Shown here: one piece after another, positions 33,366-42,620 of the stretch
Numbering within the stretch: the first letter of the stretch is position 1
Layout of the letters: every line of letters begins with the position of its first letter
Translations under genes and position numbers: made by a program
NCBI RefSeq assembly: GCF_049808615.1
Contig: NZ_JBNCAN010000004.1
Location: forward strand, 1 to 64,000
Direction: 5' to 3'
From: Modicisalibacter sp049808615
Lineage (GTDB): Bacteria > Pseudomonadota > Gammaproteobacteria > Pseudomonadales > Halomonadaceae
Length of the DNA stretch: 64,000 nucleotides
The notes under the pieces: model-generated
Database searches by the model: none
Seen by the model: the letters and a program-made list of their open reading frames with translations, nothing else
Told to the model about the DNA's origin: nothing

Positions 33366-36300
33366 TCAACGGGGTGCCTCGCTGCGCCCAAGACTGAAGG
33401 TATAGATCAGGTCGACCGCCTGGGCGGCGCCAGAGACTGCTTGAACGTACAGGTTCTGAAGCAATTTGTAGCGCAAGGTCAATTCAGCGATGGGTGAAAA
33501 TATACCCACACCGTAACTCACCTTGAGGTCATCGAACAGATAACCGCTCACCACCACCTGACTGTCATCACCGCTGCCCGCAGTGTCCAACGTCAGGTCG
33601 TTGATACCGAAGGCTTGCCCCACCTGGCCCACGGCATTGCCTGTACGCGACAGGGATAGCCCGATCAGTGCCGAGGTCAGCGCACTGTCGGCTCCGGCTC
33701 CGGAATCGTCCGGTGCGCGGCCTCGCAACAGATAGGAAAGCGCCCGGCTCTCATCCATGGCAGGCTCGGAAAAGATGCTCAAACGCGGCTGTTCCGCCGG
33801 CCCGGTCACACGCAGCCCCGCAATCACATTGTCCTCCGTGACCTCCGGATTGCGAATCGCCTCGAATTGTAGCCGTGGCTGCGAGGCAGGTCCGCTGAAC
33901 AGCACCTGGCCGCGTCGAATGAGCAGGTCCTGACCGAACGCCTGATATCGACCGTCTTCCAGATTGACGTCGCCGAACAGCTGCACCGGGCCACTATCCT
34001 GGCGCACCTCCAGCGTACCGTTCAATGCGGTCTCCAGGCCATAGGCCTCGAGCTGTACGTCCGGCCCCAGGATCAGTTCGACCTCCACATCGAGTTGCAT
34101 GCCCGCCTCGTTCAGCGCTTGCGAGGTGGCCTCTCCGGCCTGTTGACCGGCTTGTTCGGCGGCCTCTTTGGCCTTGCGCTTGGCTTCCGCTTCATCTTCG
34201 CGGGTGATGATCACCTCATCGGAGCTTGGCGCGACCGCTGACGGCGGTGAACCCGCAATGCTCAAGCGCCCCCAGGGTATGCGTACTTCGCCGCCGATAC
34301 GCAATAATTCGGGGGTGGCGCGAACCTCGAGATCCGGTGCCACGCGCAGACGTCCGAAATCCGGTAGCGCGACCAGGACAGGATCATCGGTACCGTCCAG
34401 AGATATTTCCGCCTGCCATTCCTGCGGCGTTGGCCAACTGGCCATGCCGGCAAGGTCGATGCGCCCTTGTTCCGCTTGGACGAATCCCTCGAGGTCGGCA
34501 TTGTCGCCCTGCAATTGAACACTGAGTCGGCCATCACGGACCGCTACCGGTATGTCGCTACCCTGAGCACGCAGCTCATCCAGACGCACATCCCCTTCGA
34601 GACTCGGCTCTTTCAAGGTGCCGGCGAGTCCGATATTGGCATTGAGCGTGCCCTCGAGCTGTTCCAGAGCCGTCGTAAGTCGTCGATAAGGTGCCAGGCG
34701 AATATCATCGATACGAAGACGCCCATCGAGCGCCGCCTGACCGGTGGGGTCGTCGATCTGAAGGTCGAGCTGCAGTGCACCGGCTTGTTCGAGGTTCAGA
34801 CGGGTTTCCAGTTGTGCCCTGGAATCGCTGGCGTCGAGGGACGCATCAAGCGAGGCGGTCGGCACCGACCAGGGCTGGCCGAAGGCATCGCGTCCGTCGA
34901 TGGCAAGACGGCTTTGCACCTCGGCTTGTGCCGACCAGCGTCCACCAGGCGCCCAGCCGAGATCGAACTGCCCGTTGGTCTGGCCCTGGGCAGTCCAGTT
35001 TTTTGGCAGCGCCGCGGAGAGCATCTCCATGGGAAAATCGCTCAACTCGAGCGAGGCATCACCTCGCTCTGCGGACGCCTTGAGGGTCTCAGTGGCACAC
35101 AGACGTCCGCCCTGGCGGCGTACCAGGCAGAATGGCGACACCTCGACGCTACCGGCGGTCAGGTTAGCGGTGAAGGCCATGGCGTCTTCAAGGCGCAGAT
35201 CCGCCTGCTCGCTATCCACTTCCAGTGCGGCGAGACGCCCCTTGTAGCGATCGCGAGCGGCATTGATCCCGCCCTGTAACGCAAGCGAGGCACGGGATAG
35301 CGGCATCCCTTGCGCCGCATCGGCGGAAAAGTCGAGCTGATGATCCGACAATCGTCCATCCAGGGTGAGGCCGATATCGGAGAAGCGCTGCCCTGCCGCG
35401 TCGACACCGCTGATATCCAGAGTGACATCGAGAGCAGGATCGTCCAGCCCTTCGATATCGGCAGTGAGCTGTAAACTCTCCAGCGAGTTCTGCGCATAAC
35501 GCAGGCCATCGGCATCCAGGCTGAGATCGAGTTGCGGGGCTTCAAAGGTTCCAGCGACGGAGAAACGGCTCTGGATGCGTCCGCCCAGCTCCGGCAGCAG
35601 GGTTTCCAGGGCCGGAGCATCGATCTCGCCGGAAAGGTCCATGCGCTCCGCGATATGGCCCTTGGCCGTCAGGCGGTTCTCCCCTTGCCGCAAACGCAAT
35701 TGCTCGATGTTCCAGCGCATATCGCTGTTGCCGTCGAGGCGGGCGCTCAAGGACAACGGGCGCTCCTGCAAGGTACCCTCGATATCGAGCGAAGGGATCT
35801 CTAGCTGCCAACCCCCCTCCTCGTTCAGTGCAAAATGTGTCTGGGCGTCGCCACCAAGCCGACCGCTGATCGCATCGGTCAATGCATCCAGCGAAAAATC
35901 ATCCAGATGCAGCGAGGCATTGACGTCCACATTCGGTGCCCAGCGTGCCTCGCCACGACTGATCAAGGCGCCGCTACCGGTAGAAAGCGCAAGGGGGGTC
36001 CAGGCAAAGCGCTGCAGGTCGCCCTCGCCCTGCAACGCAACTTGCACTTCTTCCGGAAGCGCGGAACCCGAAACGGCGGCTGAGATAGCCGCGTCATAGG
36101 CGTTCAAATTCCCCCCGGCCTTGAACACGAGATCCTGAACCACATAGCTATCGGGAGAGGGTTGCGCAGTCGGCTCCTTCTCGGTTGACGATGAAGACGT
36201 AGCATCGTCGTTGTCTTTCGGGGGTGGCGCTTCCTGGCTCGACTTGTCCCGGTTTTCCTGAGCCGGTTGAGGTTCTTTAGTCGGTTGGGGCAGCGGCCAT

Positions 36301-37502
36301 TCCAGACGCTCGGCATTCAGCGCGATATCGAAAGGCCGTGTTGGCGCCAGTACATCGGCCTGGGCCTTCAATTGGGCTGTCAGTGGTCCAGAGGCCTTCA
36401 GGTTGGCAGACAGACTCGCCAGGCTGCCATCGAGGATCAACTGAAGGCGTTCGCCACTCAGAGGCTGTTGATGAATACGCGCATCAAGATTGAGCCCGAG
36501 GGGATAATCGCCCTGCAGCGTGACGTCTGCGGAAAGCTCGGCATCCGCGGCCGTCGAGACCAGGGCCAGGCTGGCAAGACGCACCTCATGATCACGGCCC
36601 TGCAAACTGATGGCCAGGCGCTCGACGGTCTGCTCGGTGGGGCCGGTGATGCGAAACTCCTCGACCACCAGACTCGGGACGTTGACGTTCATGGGCAGAT
36701 CGATGTCCGGCAATGTCAGACGTTCGCGTTCTTCCAGCGGGCGAGTGTCCGTTTTTGCGGGTTGGTCAGCCGACGATCCTTCCGTCGATGCCTGTTGAGA
36801 ATCGCTGGCGACAACACCATTGGCGGCGTCGATCGCCTCGCTTGTCAGGCGCTTCCCAGGCAGAGACGGCCCGGCCTGATCGTTCTCGGCGGAGGCATCG
36901 CCGACGGGCGTATCGCTCATCGCCAAGGCCTGACCCGGCGAGACCGGCAGGCGTAATTCACTATCGACCAGGCGTGTCGGCAACAAGGTCATGGAATGAC
37001 CGGCAAGCCTGGCGCCGGTGGTAAAACGTTGCCAGGTCAAGCGTGTGCCATCGGCCAGACGCACATCCACATTGCGCAGTTCGATGGCGCGTAATTCAAT
37101 GGGAAACGGCAGTACGATCGAGGGCAGTCCCCCTTTCTCCGATGTCTCCGGAGGCGGCGCCGGTTCGGCGGTATCGCTTTGCGTGATACGAACATCGACA
37201 TCGGCAAGCTGCAGAGCATCCAGACACAACTTGCCGTCAAACAGACAGTCCTCGGCCCAGGTCAGGTGCAGCCGGCCTATCTGAACCTGAGCGGGACCGG
37301 CACTGAGTTCCAGTCCGGTCAGGGTCAATTGATCCAGCGGCGACCCGCTGACGCTTTCCACCTGTAAAAAGTTGCGATTTTCGGCCTGGGATATCAACCA
37401 GTGGGTGCCCCAGGGCGACAAGGCCAGCCCTAGAATGAAAAGCAACAACCCCAGCAACCACAACGGCAACCACAGCAGTAGACGAAGTAAGGGAAAAATC
37501 AA
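33366..37502 (-). CDS. tamB: Translocation and assembly module inner-membrane component TamB
   Basis: 1378-residue AsmA-like bridge protein: one N-terminal transmembrane helix (residues 1-30), a very long repetitive beta-strand groove, and the C-terminal DUF490 domain ending near LYVQAVSGAAQAVDLIYTFSLGR. With TamA it moves outer-membrane proteins or phospholipids across the periplasm. Its ATG overlaps the tamA stop by four bases. Two Ser/Glu/Pro/Asp-rich low-complexity inserts, roughly residues 200-265 and 400-450, interrupt the strand-rich regions and are not part of the usual fold. Confidence 0.95.
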   Translation of the reverse strand: MIFPLLRLLLWLPLWLLGLLLFILGLALSPWGTHWLISQAENRNFLQVESVSGSPLDQLTLTGLELSAGPAQVQIGRLHLTWAEDCLFDGKLCLDALQLADVDVRITQSDTAEPAPPPETSEKGGLPSIVLPFPIELRAIELRNVDVRLADGTRLTWQRFTTGARLAGHSMTLLPTRLVDSELRLPVSPGQALAMSDTPVGDASAENDQAGPSLPGKRLTSEAIDAANGVVASDSQQASTEGSSADQPAKTDTRPLEERERLTLPDIDLPMNVNVPSLVVEEFRITGPTEQTVERLAISLQGRDHEVRLASLALVSTAADAELSADVTLQGDYPLGLNLDARIHQQPLSGERLQLILDGSLASLSANLKASGPLTAQLKAQADVLAPTRPFDIALNAERLEWPLPQPTKEPQPAQENRDKSSQEAPPPKDNDDATSSSSTEKEPTAQPSPDSYVVQDLVFKAGGNLNAYDAAISAAVSGSALPEEVQVALQGEGDLQRFAWTPLALSTGSGALISRGEARWAPNVDVNASLHLDDFSLDALTDAISGRLGGDAQTHFALNEEGGWQLEIPSLDIEGTLQERPLSLSARLDGNSDMRWNIEQLRLRQGENRLTAKGHIAERMDLSGEIDAPALETLLPELGGRIQSRFSVAGTFEAPQLDLSLDADGLRYAQNSLESLQLTADIEGLDDPALDVTLDISGVDAAGQRFSDIGLTLDGRLSDHQLDFSADAAQGMPLSRASLALQGGINAARDRYKGRLAALEVDSEQADLRLEDAMAFTANLTAGSVEVSPFCLVRRQGGRLCATETLKASAERGDASLELSDFPMEMLSAALPKNWTAQGQTNGQFDLGWAPGGRWSAQAEVQSRLAIDGRDAFGQPWSVPTASLDASLDASDSRAQLETRLNLEQAGALQLDLQIDDPTGQAALDGRLRIDDIRLAPYRRLTTALEQLEGTLNANIGLAGTLKEPSLEGDVRLDELRAQGSDIPVAVRDGRLSVQLQGDNADLEGFVQAEQGRIDLAGMASWPTPQEWQAEISLDGTDDPVLVALPDFGRLRVAPDLEVRATPELLRIGGEVRIPWGRLSIAGSPPSAVAPSSDEVIITREDEAEAKRKAKEAAEQAGQQAGEATSQALNEAGMQLDVEVELILGPDVQLEAYGLETALNGTLEVRQDSGPVQLFGDVNLEDGRYQAFGQDLLIRRGQVLFSGPASQPRLQFEAIRNPEVTEDNVIAGLRVTGPAEQPRLSIFSEPAMDESRALSYLLRGRAPDDSGAGADSALTSALIGLSLSRTGNAVGQVGQAFGINDLTLDTAGSGDDSQVVVSGYLFDDLKVSYGVGIFSPIAELTLRYKLLQNLYVQAVSGAAQAVDLIYTFSLGRSEAPR

Positions 37503-39370
37503 AACTCGGGTCCTATGGCGAAATGCAGCCGGAAGGAGTCGTCGCTATCGAAGGGGTGCGCGACATCGAAGCGAATCGGCCCCACCGGAGAGATCCAGCG
37601 CACACCAAGCCCTGCCCCAGTGGCCAGATCCTCTGGCCACCAATCGTTGAAGGCGTTGCCGGTATCGACGAAGGTCGCTCCCCACCAGTCTCCAGTGACA
37701 CGGCGCTGGGCTTCGAGGCTGGCGGTCAACAATTGTTGCCCCCCCAACAGATCACCATCTTCGTTTTCCGGTGCAAGACTTTCGTAGCTGTAGCCGCGAA
37801 CGCTTTGATCGCCCCCGGCAAAGAAGCGCAGTGACGGCGGTATTTTCGAGAAATCGTCGGTGCTCATGGCTCCGACACCGGCGCGTCCCACAAAACGCGT
37901 ATTGTTTCCCCACATACGAATCCATTGTGTATCGAAGGTGGTTCGCACGAATGATGCACCAGAGCCCCATATCTCATCGGATACTTCCAACGTGAGGCGC
38001 TGGCGATCCCCCCAGGTGGGAAAACGCGGGTTGCGAGTCCGAGTGCGCGTCCAGCTGACGCCCGGATAATAGAGCAGTACCTGATCCTCCTGATCCGCCT
38101 GGGTATAATCCTCGTAGGTGGTGCGGAAAAACACGCGCTGTATCCAATCGTTGTCGAAGCGCCACCGACGGGCGAACTCTATCGAGGCTTCAGTACTTTG
38201 AGTATCCTCGAGATCGCGACTCTTGAGCCCGTAGAGAAGTTCGTAGCGATCACGCAACGGATTCTCCAGCGGCATCAGATATTCGCCACTGAACTCCTGC
38301 TCCGGGCCCGACAGATACAGATTATGATTGAGACTGTCGCCGTCCTCATTGAGCCAGGGCTGCTCCCAGGAAAACTGGGTGCGCGGCCCCACATCCGTGG
38401 CATAGCCGATACCTACCTCGAATTGATCCTCATCGGCCGGAATCAGCGTAATGTCGATGGGCACCCGAGGTGGACGCTCGCTCCCGGCTCGTACTGCCGC
38501 ATTGATGGCGTCGCCTGCAAGCAGGGTGGGCGCCGGAGATGGGGTGGGGGACGTCTTAGACTGGCGGTCCACGGCTTCCCACCAGTTGCGTTGTGCCTGA
38601 GCAATGGTATCCGCGCCCTGCTGCAGCCGCGGGCGTACCGCGATACTTCGAAACCAGCCGGTCTCCCCCAGACGCTGATTGTATTCGGCCAGATCACCGG
38701 CGAGGTAAGGATCGCCCGGCTCGAAATTCAGCATGTTGCGCAGACGCGATTCCTTGATCTGGCTGCCACGATAGTCGATGTTGCCGAACACATGACGTTC
38801 GCCGCTATCGAGGGTCAGGTAGATGCGGGCACTCTCCTCCCAGGGGCGTACCTCCATGCGGTGATCGACAAAGCGTGAGTCGAAATAACCGCGTTCCAGT
38901 GACAGGGTTGAGAGCTTGCTGCGCAGGCTATCGTAGCGGTCATGGCGTAACGGCTGGCCTTCCTTCAGTGACATGCTATCGAGCGCTTGCTGAAAAGCCT
39001 CATCGTCCTTGGCATCGTTGAGCAGGCCGACATCGAGGACGGTGATCTTCACTCGAGGACCTGGCTTGATGGCGATGGTTGCCTGCTCGATCTTATCTTC
39101 ACCCTCCACCTCTTCATGTTGCAGGGTGATATCGAACTGCGGCTCATAATAGCCAAACGCCTTGAGCGCCTCGTTTGCACGCTGCGTAATCTCTGCTTCG
39201 AGCCGATTGCGATCGTATTCGCTGGCATCGAGTTCGGCCAGGTAATTGGTGACGTTCTCGGCGACCTCCCCCTCCACACCGGTGATTTCCGTGTCGAGTG
39301 CCTGCGTCGAGGCGCTACAGGACAGCAGTACCAACAGAATCAGTGGTTGTTTGATAGGTGGCGTGCCCAT
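37499..39370 (-). CDS. tamA: Translocation and assembly module outer-membrane protein TamA
   Basis: 623-residue Omp85-family protein: a signal peptide cleaved near TQA-LD, three POTRA domains to about residue 250, then a 16-strand barrel ending in the aromatic FAIGPEF, typical of barrel assembly signals. The conserved barrel segments FFAGGDQSVRGY and the P-V-G-P-I-RFD motif near the end are present. A Ser/Pro/Thr/Ala-rich linker at about residues 265-300 separates POTRA 3 from the barrel and is longer than in the family. It is followed by tamB with overlapping codons. Confidence 0.95.
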   Translation of the reverse strand: MGTPPIKQPLILLVLLSCSASTQALDTEITGVEGEVAENVTNYLAELDASEYDRNRLEAEITQRANEALKAFGYYEPQFDITLQHEEVEGEDKIEQATIAIKPGPRVKITVLDVGLLNDAKDDEAFQQALDSMSLKEGQPLRHDRYDSLRSKLSTLSLERGYFDSRFVDHRMEVRPWEESARIYLTLDSGERHVFGNIDYRGSQIKESRLRNMLNFEPGDPYLAGDLAEYNQRLGETGWFRSIAVRPRLQQGADTIAQAQRNWWEAVDRQSKTSPTPSPAPTLLAGDAINAAVRAGSERPPRVPIDITLIPADEDQFEVGIGYATDVGPRTQFSWEQPWLNEDGDSLNHNLYLSGPEQEFSGEYLMPLENPLRDRYELLYGLKSRDLEDTQSTEASIEFARRWRFDNDWIQRVFFRTTYEDYTQADQEDQVLLYYPGVSWTRTRTRNPRFPTWGDRQRLTLEVSDEIWGSGASFVRTTFDTQWIRMWGNNTRFVGRAGVGAMSTDDFSKIPPSLRFFAGGDQSVRGYSYESLAPENEDGDLLGGQQLLTASLEAQRRVTGDWWGATFVDTGNAFNDWWPEDLATGAGLGVRWISPVGPIRFDVAHPFDSDDSFRLHFAIGPEF

Positions 39371-39506
39371 AGGCGATCAGTCTGCTCCCAGAAGCCAAAG
39401 CGGTGAAATCCTAGGCATGGAAACGGCGCGGTGATGGGGTCGTTCGAGCGATATCATTGCATGAGGCCCGTGCATTTCCTTTGCTCCTTCTCCTGTCTAT
39501 AGCTGA

Positions 39507-40355
39507 TTATTCTATGCGTGTGCGGAGATTTTCCACACTGGCACTCAGTGCAAGCTGCCCTTGACGCAACTCCCTGAGGCTGGATCGATTGGATTCAATG
39601 ACGGCATTCAATTCATCGAAGCGTGTCTGCTGCTGCTGTGCCTGCTTTTCCAGCGCCTCGATCCGGGATGCAACACCCTCCATCTGATCTTGCAGTGTTG
39701 TCAAAGTCTTGTCGAACTCTTGTTCAGATAATGCCTGGGTTTGATTCTCGAGTCGACCAATGGTTCCGGCCAGGGTTTGCAGGCGTTGGTCGATATCGTC
39801 GCGCGCCTCGTCCGCGTCTTTCATTTGCGTTTCGATTGCCGCCCGTGCCTTGTCTCCGCTCTGTTCCAGTATGGTCAACGAGCGACCCATCGCATCGAGC
39901 GTTGCCGAAAGCGTATCACGCTCCTGCTTGGCAGTATCGAGTCGCTCCGCCATCGCCTCTGGGTCGGCATTACCGGTGCGCTCCTGCAACGTTTGCAAAA
40001 GCGTTGTCAGCTCCTGCTGGCGCTTATCAAGAGATTGCTGTTTCGATGTCAACTCGCTGAGTTGCGTTTCGAGCTCATTGCTTTGCTGACTATCGTCCAG
40101 GCTATCGAAGCGTGCATGCAGATTGGACAACTGGCCATCGAGGTTGCGCTGTTTGGCTTGCCACTCTTGACGGTCGAACCAGTAATAGACACCCATGGTC
40201 ACCAACGCTGCCAACAGGACGAGGCAGATCAGCCACAGAGCGCCCGTCTTGGCGCGACGCCGATGCCGCGAGGGTGAGCGATGCCGAGTCACCGTCTCGC
40301 CGTCGGGCTCCGGTACGATCGGCGTGGTCAGTTGCGGCTCATTCGAGCGATTCAT
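39507..40355 (-). CDS. Single-pass membrane protein with coiled coil, unknown function
   Basis: 282 residues. A basic, proline-containing cytoplasmic segment (1-36) is followed by one transmembrane helix (about 40-60) and then an almost continuous periplasmic coiled coil rich in Q, E, L and D to the end. I do not recognise a named family. It lies upstream of tamAB on the same strand with a 136-base gap, so it may be a separate unit. Its topology is that of a spacer or envelope-anchoring protein. Confidence 0.75.
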   Translation of the reverse strand: MNRSNEPQLTTPIVPEPDGETVTRHRSPSRHRRRAKTGALWLICLVLLAALVTMGVYYWFDRQEWQAKQRNLDGQLSNLHARFDSLDDSQQSNELETQLSELTSKQQSLDKRQQELTTLLQTLQERTGNADPEAMAERLDTAKQERDTLSATLDAMGRSLTILEQSGDKARAAIETQMKDADEARDDIDQRLQTLAGTIGRLENQTQALSEQEFDKTLTTLQDQMEGVASRIEALEKQAQQQQTRFDELNAVIESNRSSLRELRQGQLALSASVENLRTRIE

Positions 40356-40608
40356 GAGCTCTCCTAAACTATCTAGCCAAATGATCTGTCTAAGCTATCT
40401 ATTTATCCGATTATCCAAAGCGTTCAAACAACCGAGCAGGAAAAGCTATGTGAAGCTTTACTGCCTGGAAGCCTGCAGACCAACAGCGCAATTGGCGTGC
40501 AGGCAACGGACTGCTAAGATGATACGACACCACGTTCGCAGATGCTTGGTATCCTAAGGTTTTCTATCAAGTGCTGTATTCCACGGTGATTAAAAAAGGA
40601 GCTAACCA
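40356..40608. other. Intergenic region upstream of sodB
   Basis: AT-rich in its first half and without a reading frame. It should hold the divergent promoters for the coiled-coil protein and sodB. A Fur-type or other operator could not be identified with confidence. The sodB ribosome-binding sequence AAAAAAGGAGCTAACC ends it. Confidence 0.5.
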
Positions 40609-41187
40609 ATGGCATTCGAATTACCTGCCCTGCCATATGAAAAAAATGCACTGGAACCGCATATCTCCGCGGAAACGCTGGAGTATCACTATGGCAAGCA
40701 TCACCAGGCTTATGTAACCAAGCTCAATGATCTGACCGATGGCACCGAAGACGCCAACAAATCTCTCGAAGAGATCATCAAGTCCGCCTCAGGCGGCTTG
40801 TTCAATCAGGCGGCACAGGTCTGGAACCACACCTTCTATTGGCACTGCCTGTCTCCCAATGGTGGTGGCGAGCCCTCCGGTGCCCTGGGTGACGCCATCA
40901 ACGCGAAGTTTGGCTCTTTCGACAAGTTCAAGGAGGAGTTCAATGCCAAGGCCGCGGGCAATTTCGGGTCCGGCTGGACCTGGTTGATCAAGACCGACGA
41001 CGGTGGTGTCGATATCCTCAACACCGACGATGCGGATACCCCCATTGCTCATGGCAAGACACCGCTTCTCACCATCGATGTGTGGGAACATGCGTATTAC
41101 ATCGATTATCGCAATGCACGCCCGAAGTATCTGGAAGCAGTGTGGAATGTGATCAACTGGGACTTCGTTGCCCAGAACTACAGCTGA
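40609..41187 (+). CDS. sodB: Iron superoxide dismutase
   Basis: 192-residue cytoplasmic superoxide dismutase. Metal ligands are visible as His in the PHIS and WNH segments, and Asp and His in DVWEHAYYID. The Gln in FNQAAQVWNH is the iron-type position, as opposed to the later Gln of manganese enzymes, so I call it SodB. A very good ribosome-binding sequence (AAAGGAGC) precedes the ATG and a hairpin terminator follows. Confidence 0.96.
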   Translation: MAFELPALPYEKNALEPHISAETLEYHYGKHHQAYVTKLNDLTDGTEDANKSLEEIIKSASGGLFNQAAQVWNHTFYWHCLSPNGGGEPSGALGDAINAKFGSFDKFKEEFNAKAAGNFGSGWTWLIKTDDGGVDILNTDDADTPIAHGKTPLLTIDVWEHAYYIDYRNARPKYLEAVWNVINWDFVAQNYS

Positions 41188-41249
41188 GAACTAAAATTGA
41201 TAGTCGTCTGGGTCGAATTCTTCGGCTCATTCTCCTATATTGGAATGCA

Positions 41250-41280
41250 CTACGCCCCGCATCGCGGGGCGTAGTCGTTT
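41250..41280. terminator. Terminator between sodB and the dehydrogenase-like gene
   Basis: Perfect 11-base GC-rich arms (41250-41260 and 41264-41274) with a 3-base loop. The T-run after it is short (TCGTTT). It lies between convergent genes and may serve both. Confidence 0.75.
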
Positions 41281-41329
41281 CAGTCAGACAGGTCATCCAA
41301 TCAGCCCCGTCAGCAAGCGTGCCGACCGA

Positions 41330-42616
41330 TCAGGGGTCTGCGCGACGGCCGATACCGCGATAAACCAGCCCTCGCGCAGCGACGTAGCTTGGATCGTAGA
41401 TGTTGCGCCCATCCAGAATCAACTTGGCCCCCAGCATCTCTTTGAGACGGCGCCAATCCGGATTCCAGTAAGGCTTCCATTCGGTGACCAGCATCAGGGC
41501 ATCGGCCCCTTCGCAGGCATCATAAGGATTGTTGGCGCATAGTGTCAGCAAAGGGTGCTCTCCCACCGCGGCTCGCACCGCGGGCAAGGCGGCCGGATCA
41601 TGCAAGCGCACATGCACGCCCTGGGCCCACAAGGCACGCAACAAGGTCAACACCGGAGCATGATCGATACGCGCCGTGCCGGGCTTGAACGCCGCGCCCC
41701 AGATGGCCACGGTGCGCCCTTCCAGTTGGCCATGAAAATGCCCCCACAGCTTACGAAACAGCGTCTCCTTCTTGTGCTCGTTGATGTCGAGCACCTGCTC
41801 GAGAAGATACGATTCACGACCGGTCGCTACCTGAACATCGGCGAGCCGCATCAGATCCCGAGAAAAATTGGGCCCTCCAAAACCGCAGCCCGGGTAAAGA
41901 TACTCGTAGCCGATTCGGCTATCCGCGCCCATGCCTTTGCGCACATGCTCCACGTCAACGCCGAGTGAATCCGCCAATCCCGCGACCTCGTTCATGTAAC
42001 TGATACGGGTCGCCAGCATGCCATTGATGGCCAGTTTGGTCAGTTCGGCGGCGCGGCGCGGCATACGCTGGATGTTCTCGGCACGTCGGTTGAATGCCCG
42101 CAACAGCTCGCGTACCTGACGTTCCGCCCAATCGTTCTCGCACCCCAGCAACCAGCGCGAGGGCCGTGTGAACACCTGCCAGGCGCGCCCCTCCTCGATC
42201 ATGTCGGGCAGCATGACCGCTACCTGTGAGGCATGCCGCAGCAACCCTTCCAATGCTTCGGTCTGACCGATCGGGAACATGGAATTGTTCACTACAACCA
42301 AGGGAGATGTCTGGTGCTCCGCGATCTCGTCGATAAAGTGTTCGGCGGCCTCGCGTTGGTCCGGCGCCAAGGCTAGCCAGACGACGTCCGCCTCCGTGAA
42401 GGCGGACACTGTATCGACGAGTTTGAGAGCGCCGGAGCTGCAACTCTCTTCGAGTTGGTCCATGACCACGGGCTCGCGGCTCAACCACTGGGCTTCCCGG
42501 AGCTGCTCCCAAGGGGTATCGGGATGCGGGTACCAGGTTACCTGATGACCGACCGAGGATAACGCCGCTGAGGCGACGGCGGCAGCCAGCTCACTGCCAT
42601 GTACGATGATACGCAT
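41330..42616 (-). CDS. UDP-glucose 6-dehydrogenase-like protein lacking the catalytic cysteine
   Basis: 428-residue homolog of the UDP-glucose/GDP-mannose dehydrogenase family, with the central segment ELTKLAINGMLATRISYMNE (Lys and Asn conserved) and the C-terminal UDP-binding domain. Two hallmarks are altered: the catalytic GGSCFPKD motif reads GGPNFSRD, so the nucleophilic Cys is Asn and the following Lys is Arg; and the N-terminal GxGxxG dinucleotide motif reads HGSELAAA. It probably cannot do the normal two-step oxidation. It lies four bases after galU, so it is co-transcribed with the enzyme that makes UDP-glucose; a structural or regulatory role is possible. Confidence 0.85.
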   Translation of the reverse strand: MRIIVHGSELAAAVASAALSSVGHQVTWYPHPDTPWEQLREAQWLSREPVVMDQLEESCSSGALKLVDTVSAFTEADVVWLALAPDQREAAEHFIDEIAEHQTSPLVVVNNSMFPIGQTEALEGLLRHASQVAVMLPDMIEEGRAWQVFTRPSRWLLGCENDWAERQVRELLRAFNRRAENIQRMPRRAAELTKLAINGMLATRISYMNEVAGLADSLGVDVEHVRKGMGADSRIGYEYLYPGCGFGGPNFSRDLMRLADVQVATGRESYLLEQVLDINEHKKETLFRKLWGHFHGQLEGRTVAIWGAAFKPGTARIDHAPVLTLLRALWAQGVHVRLHDPAALPAVRAAVGEHPLLTLCANNPYDACEGADALMLVTEWKPYWNPDWRRLKEMLGAKLILDGRNIYDPSYVAARGLVYRGIGRRADP

Positions 42617-42620
42617 CAAT

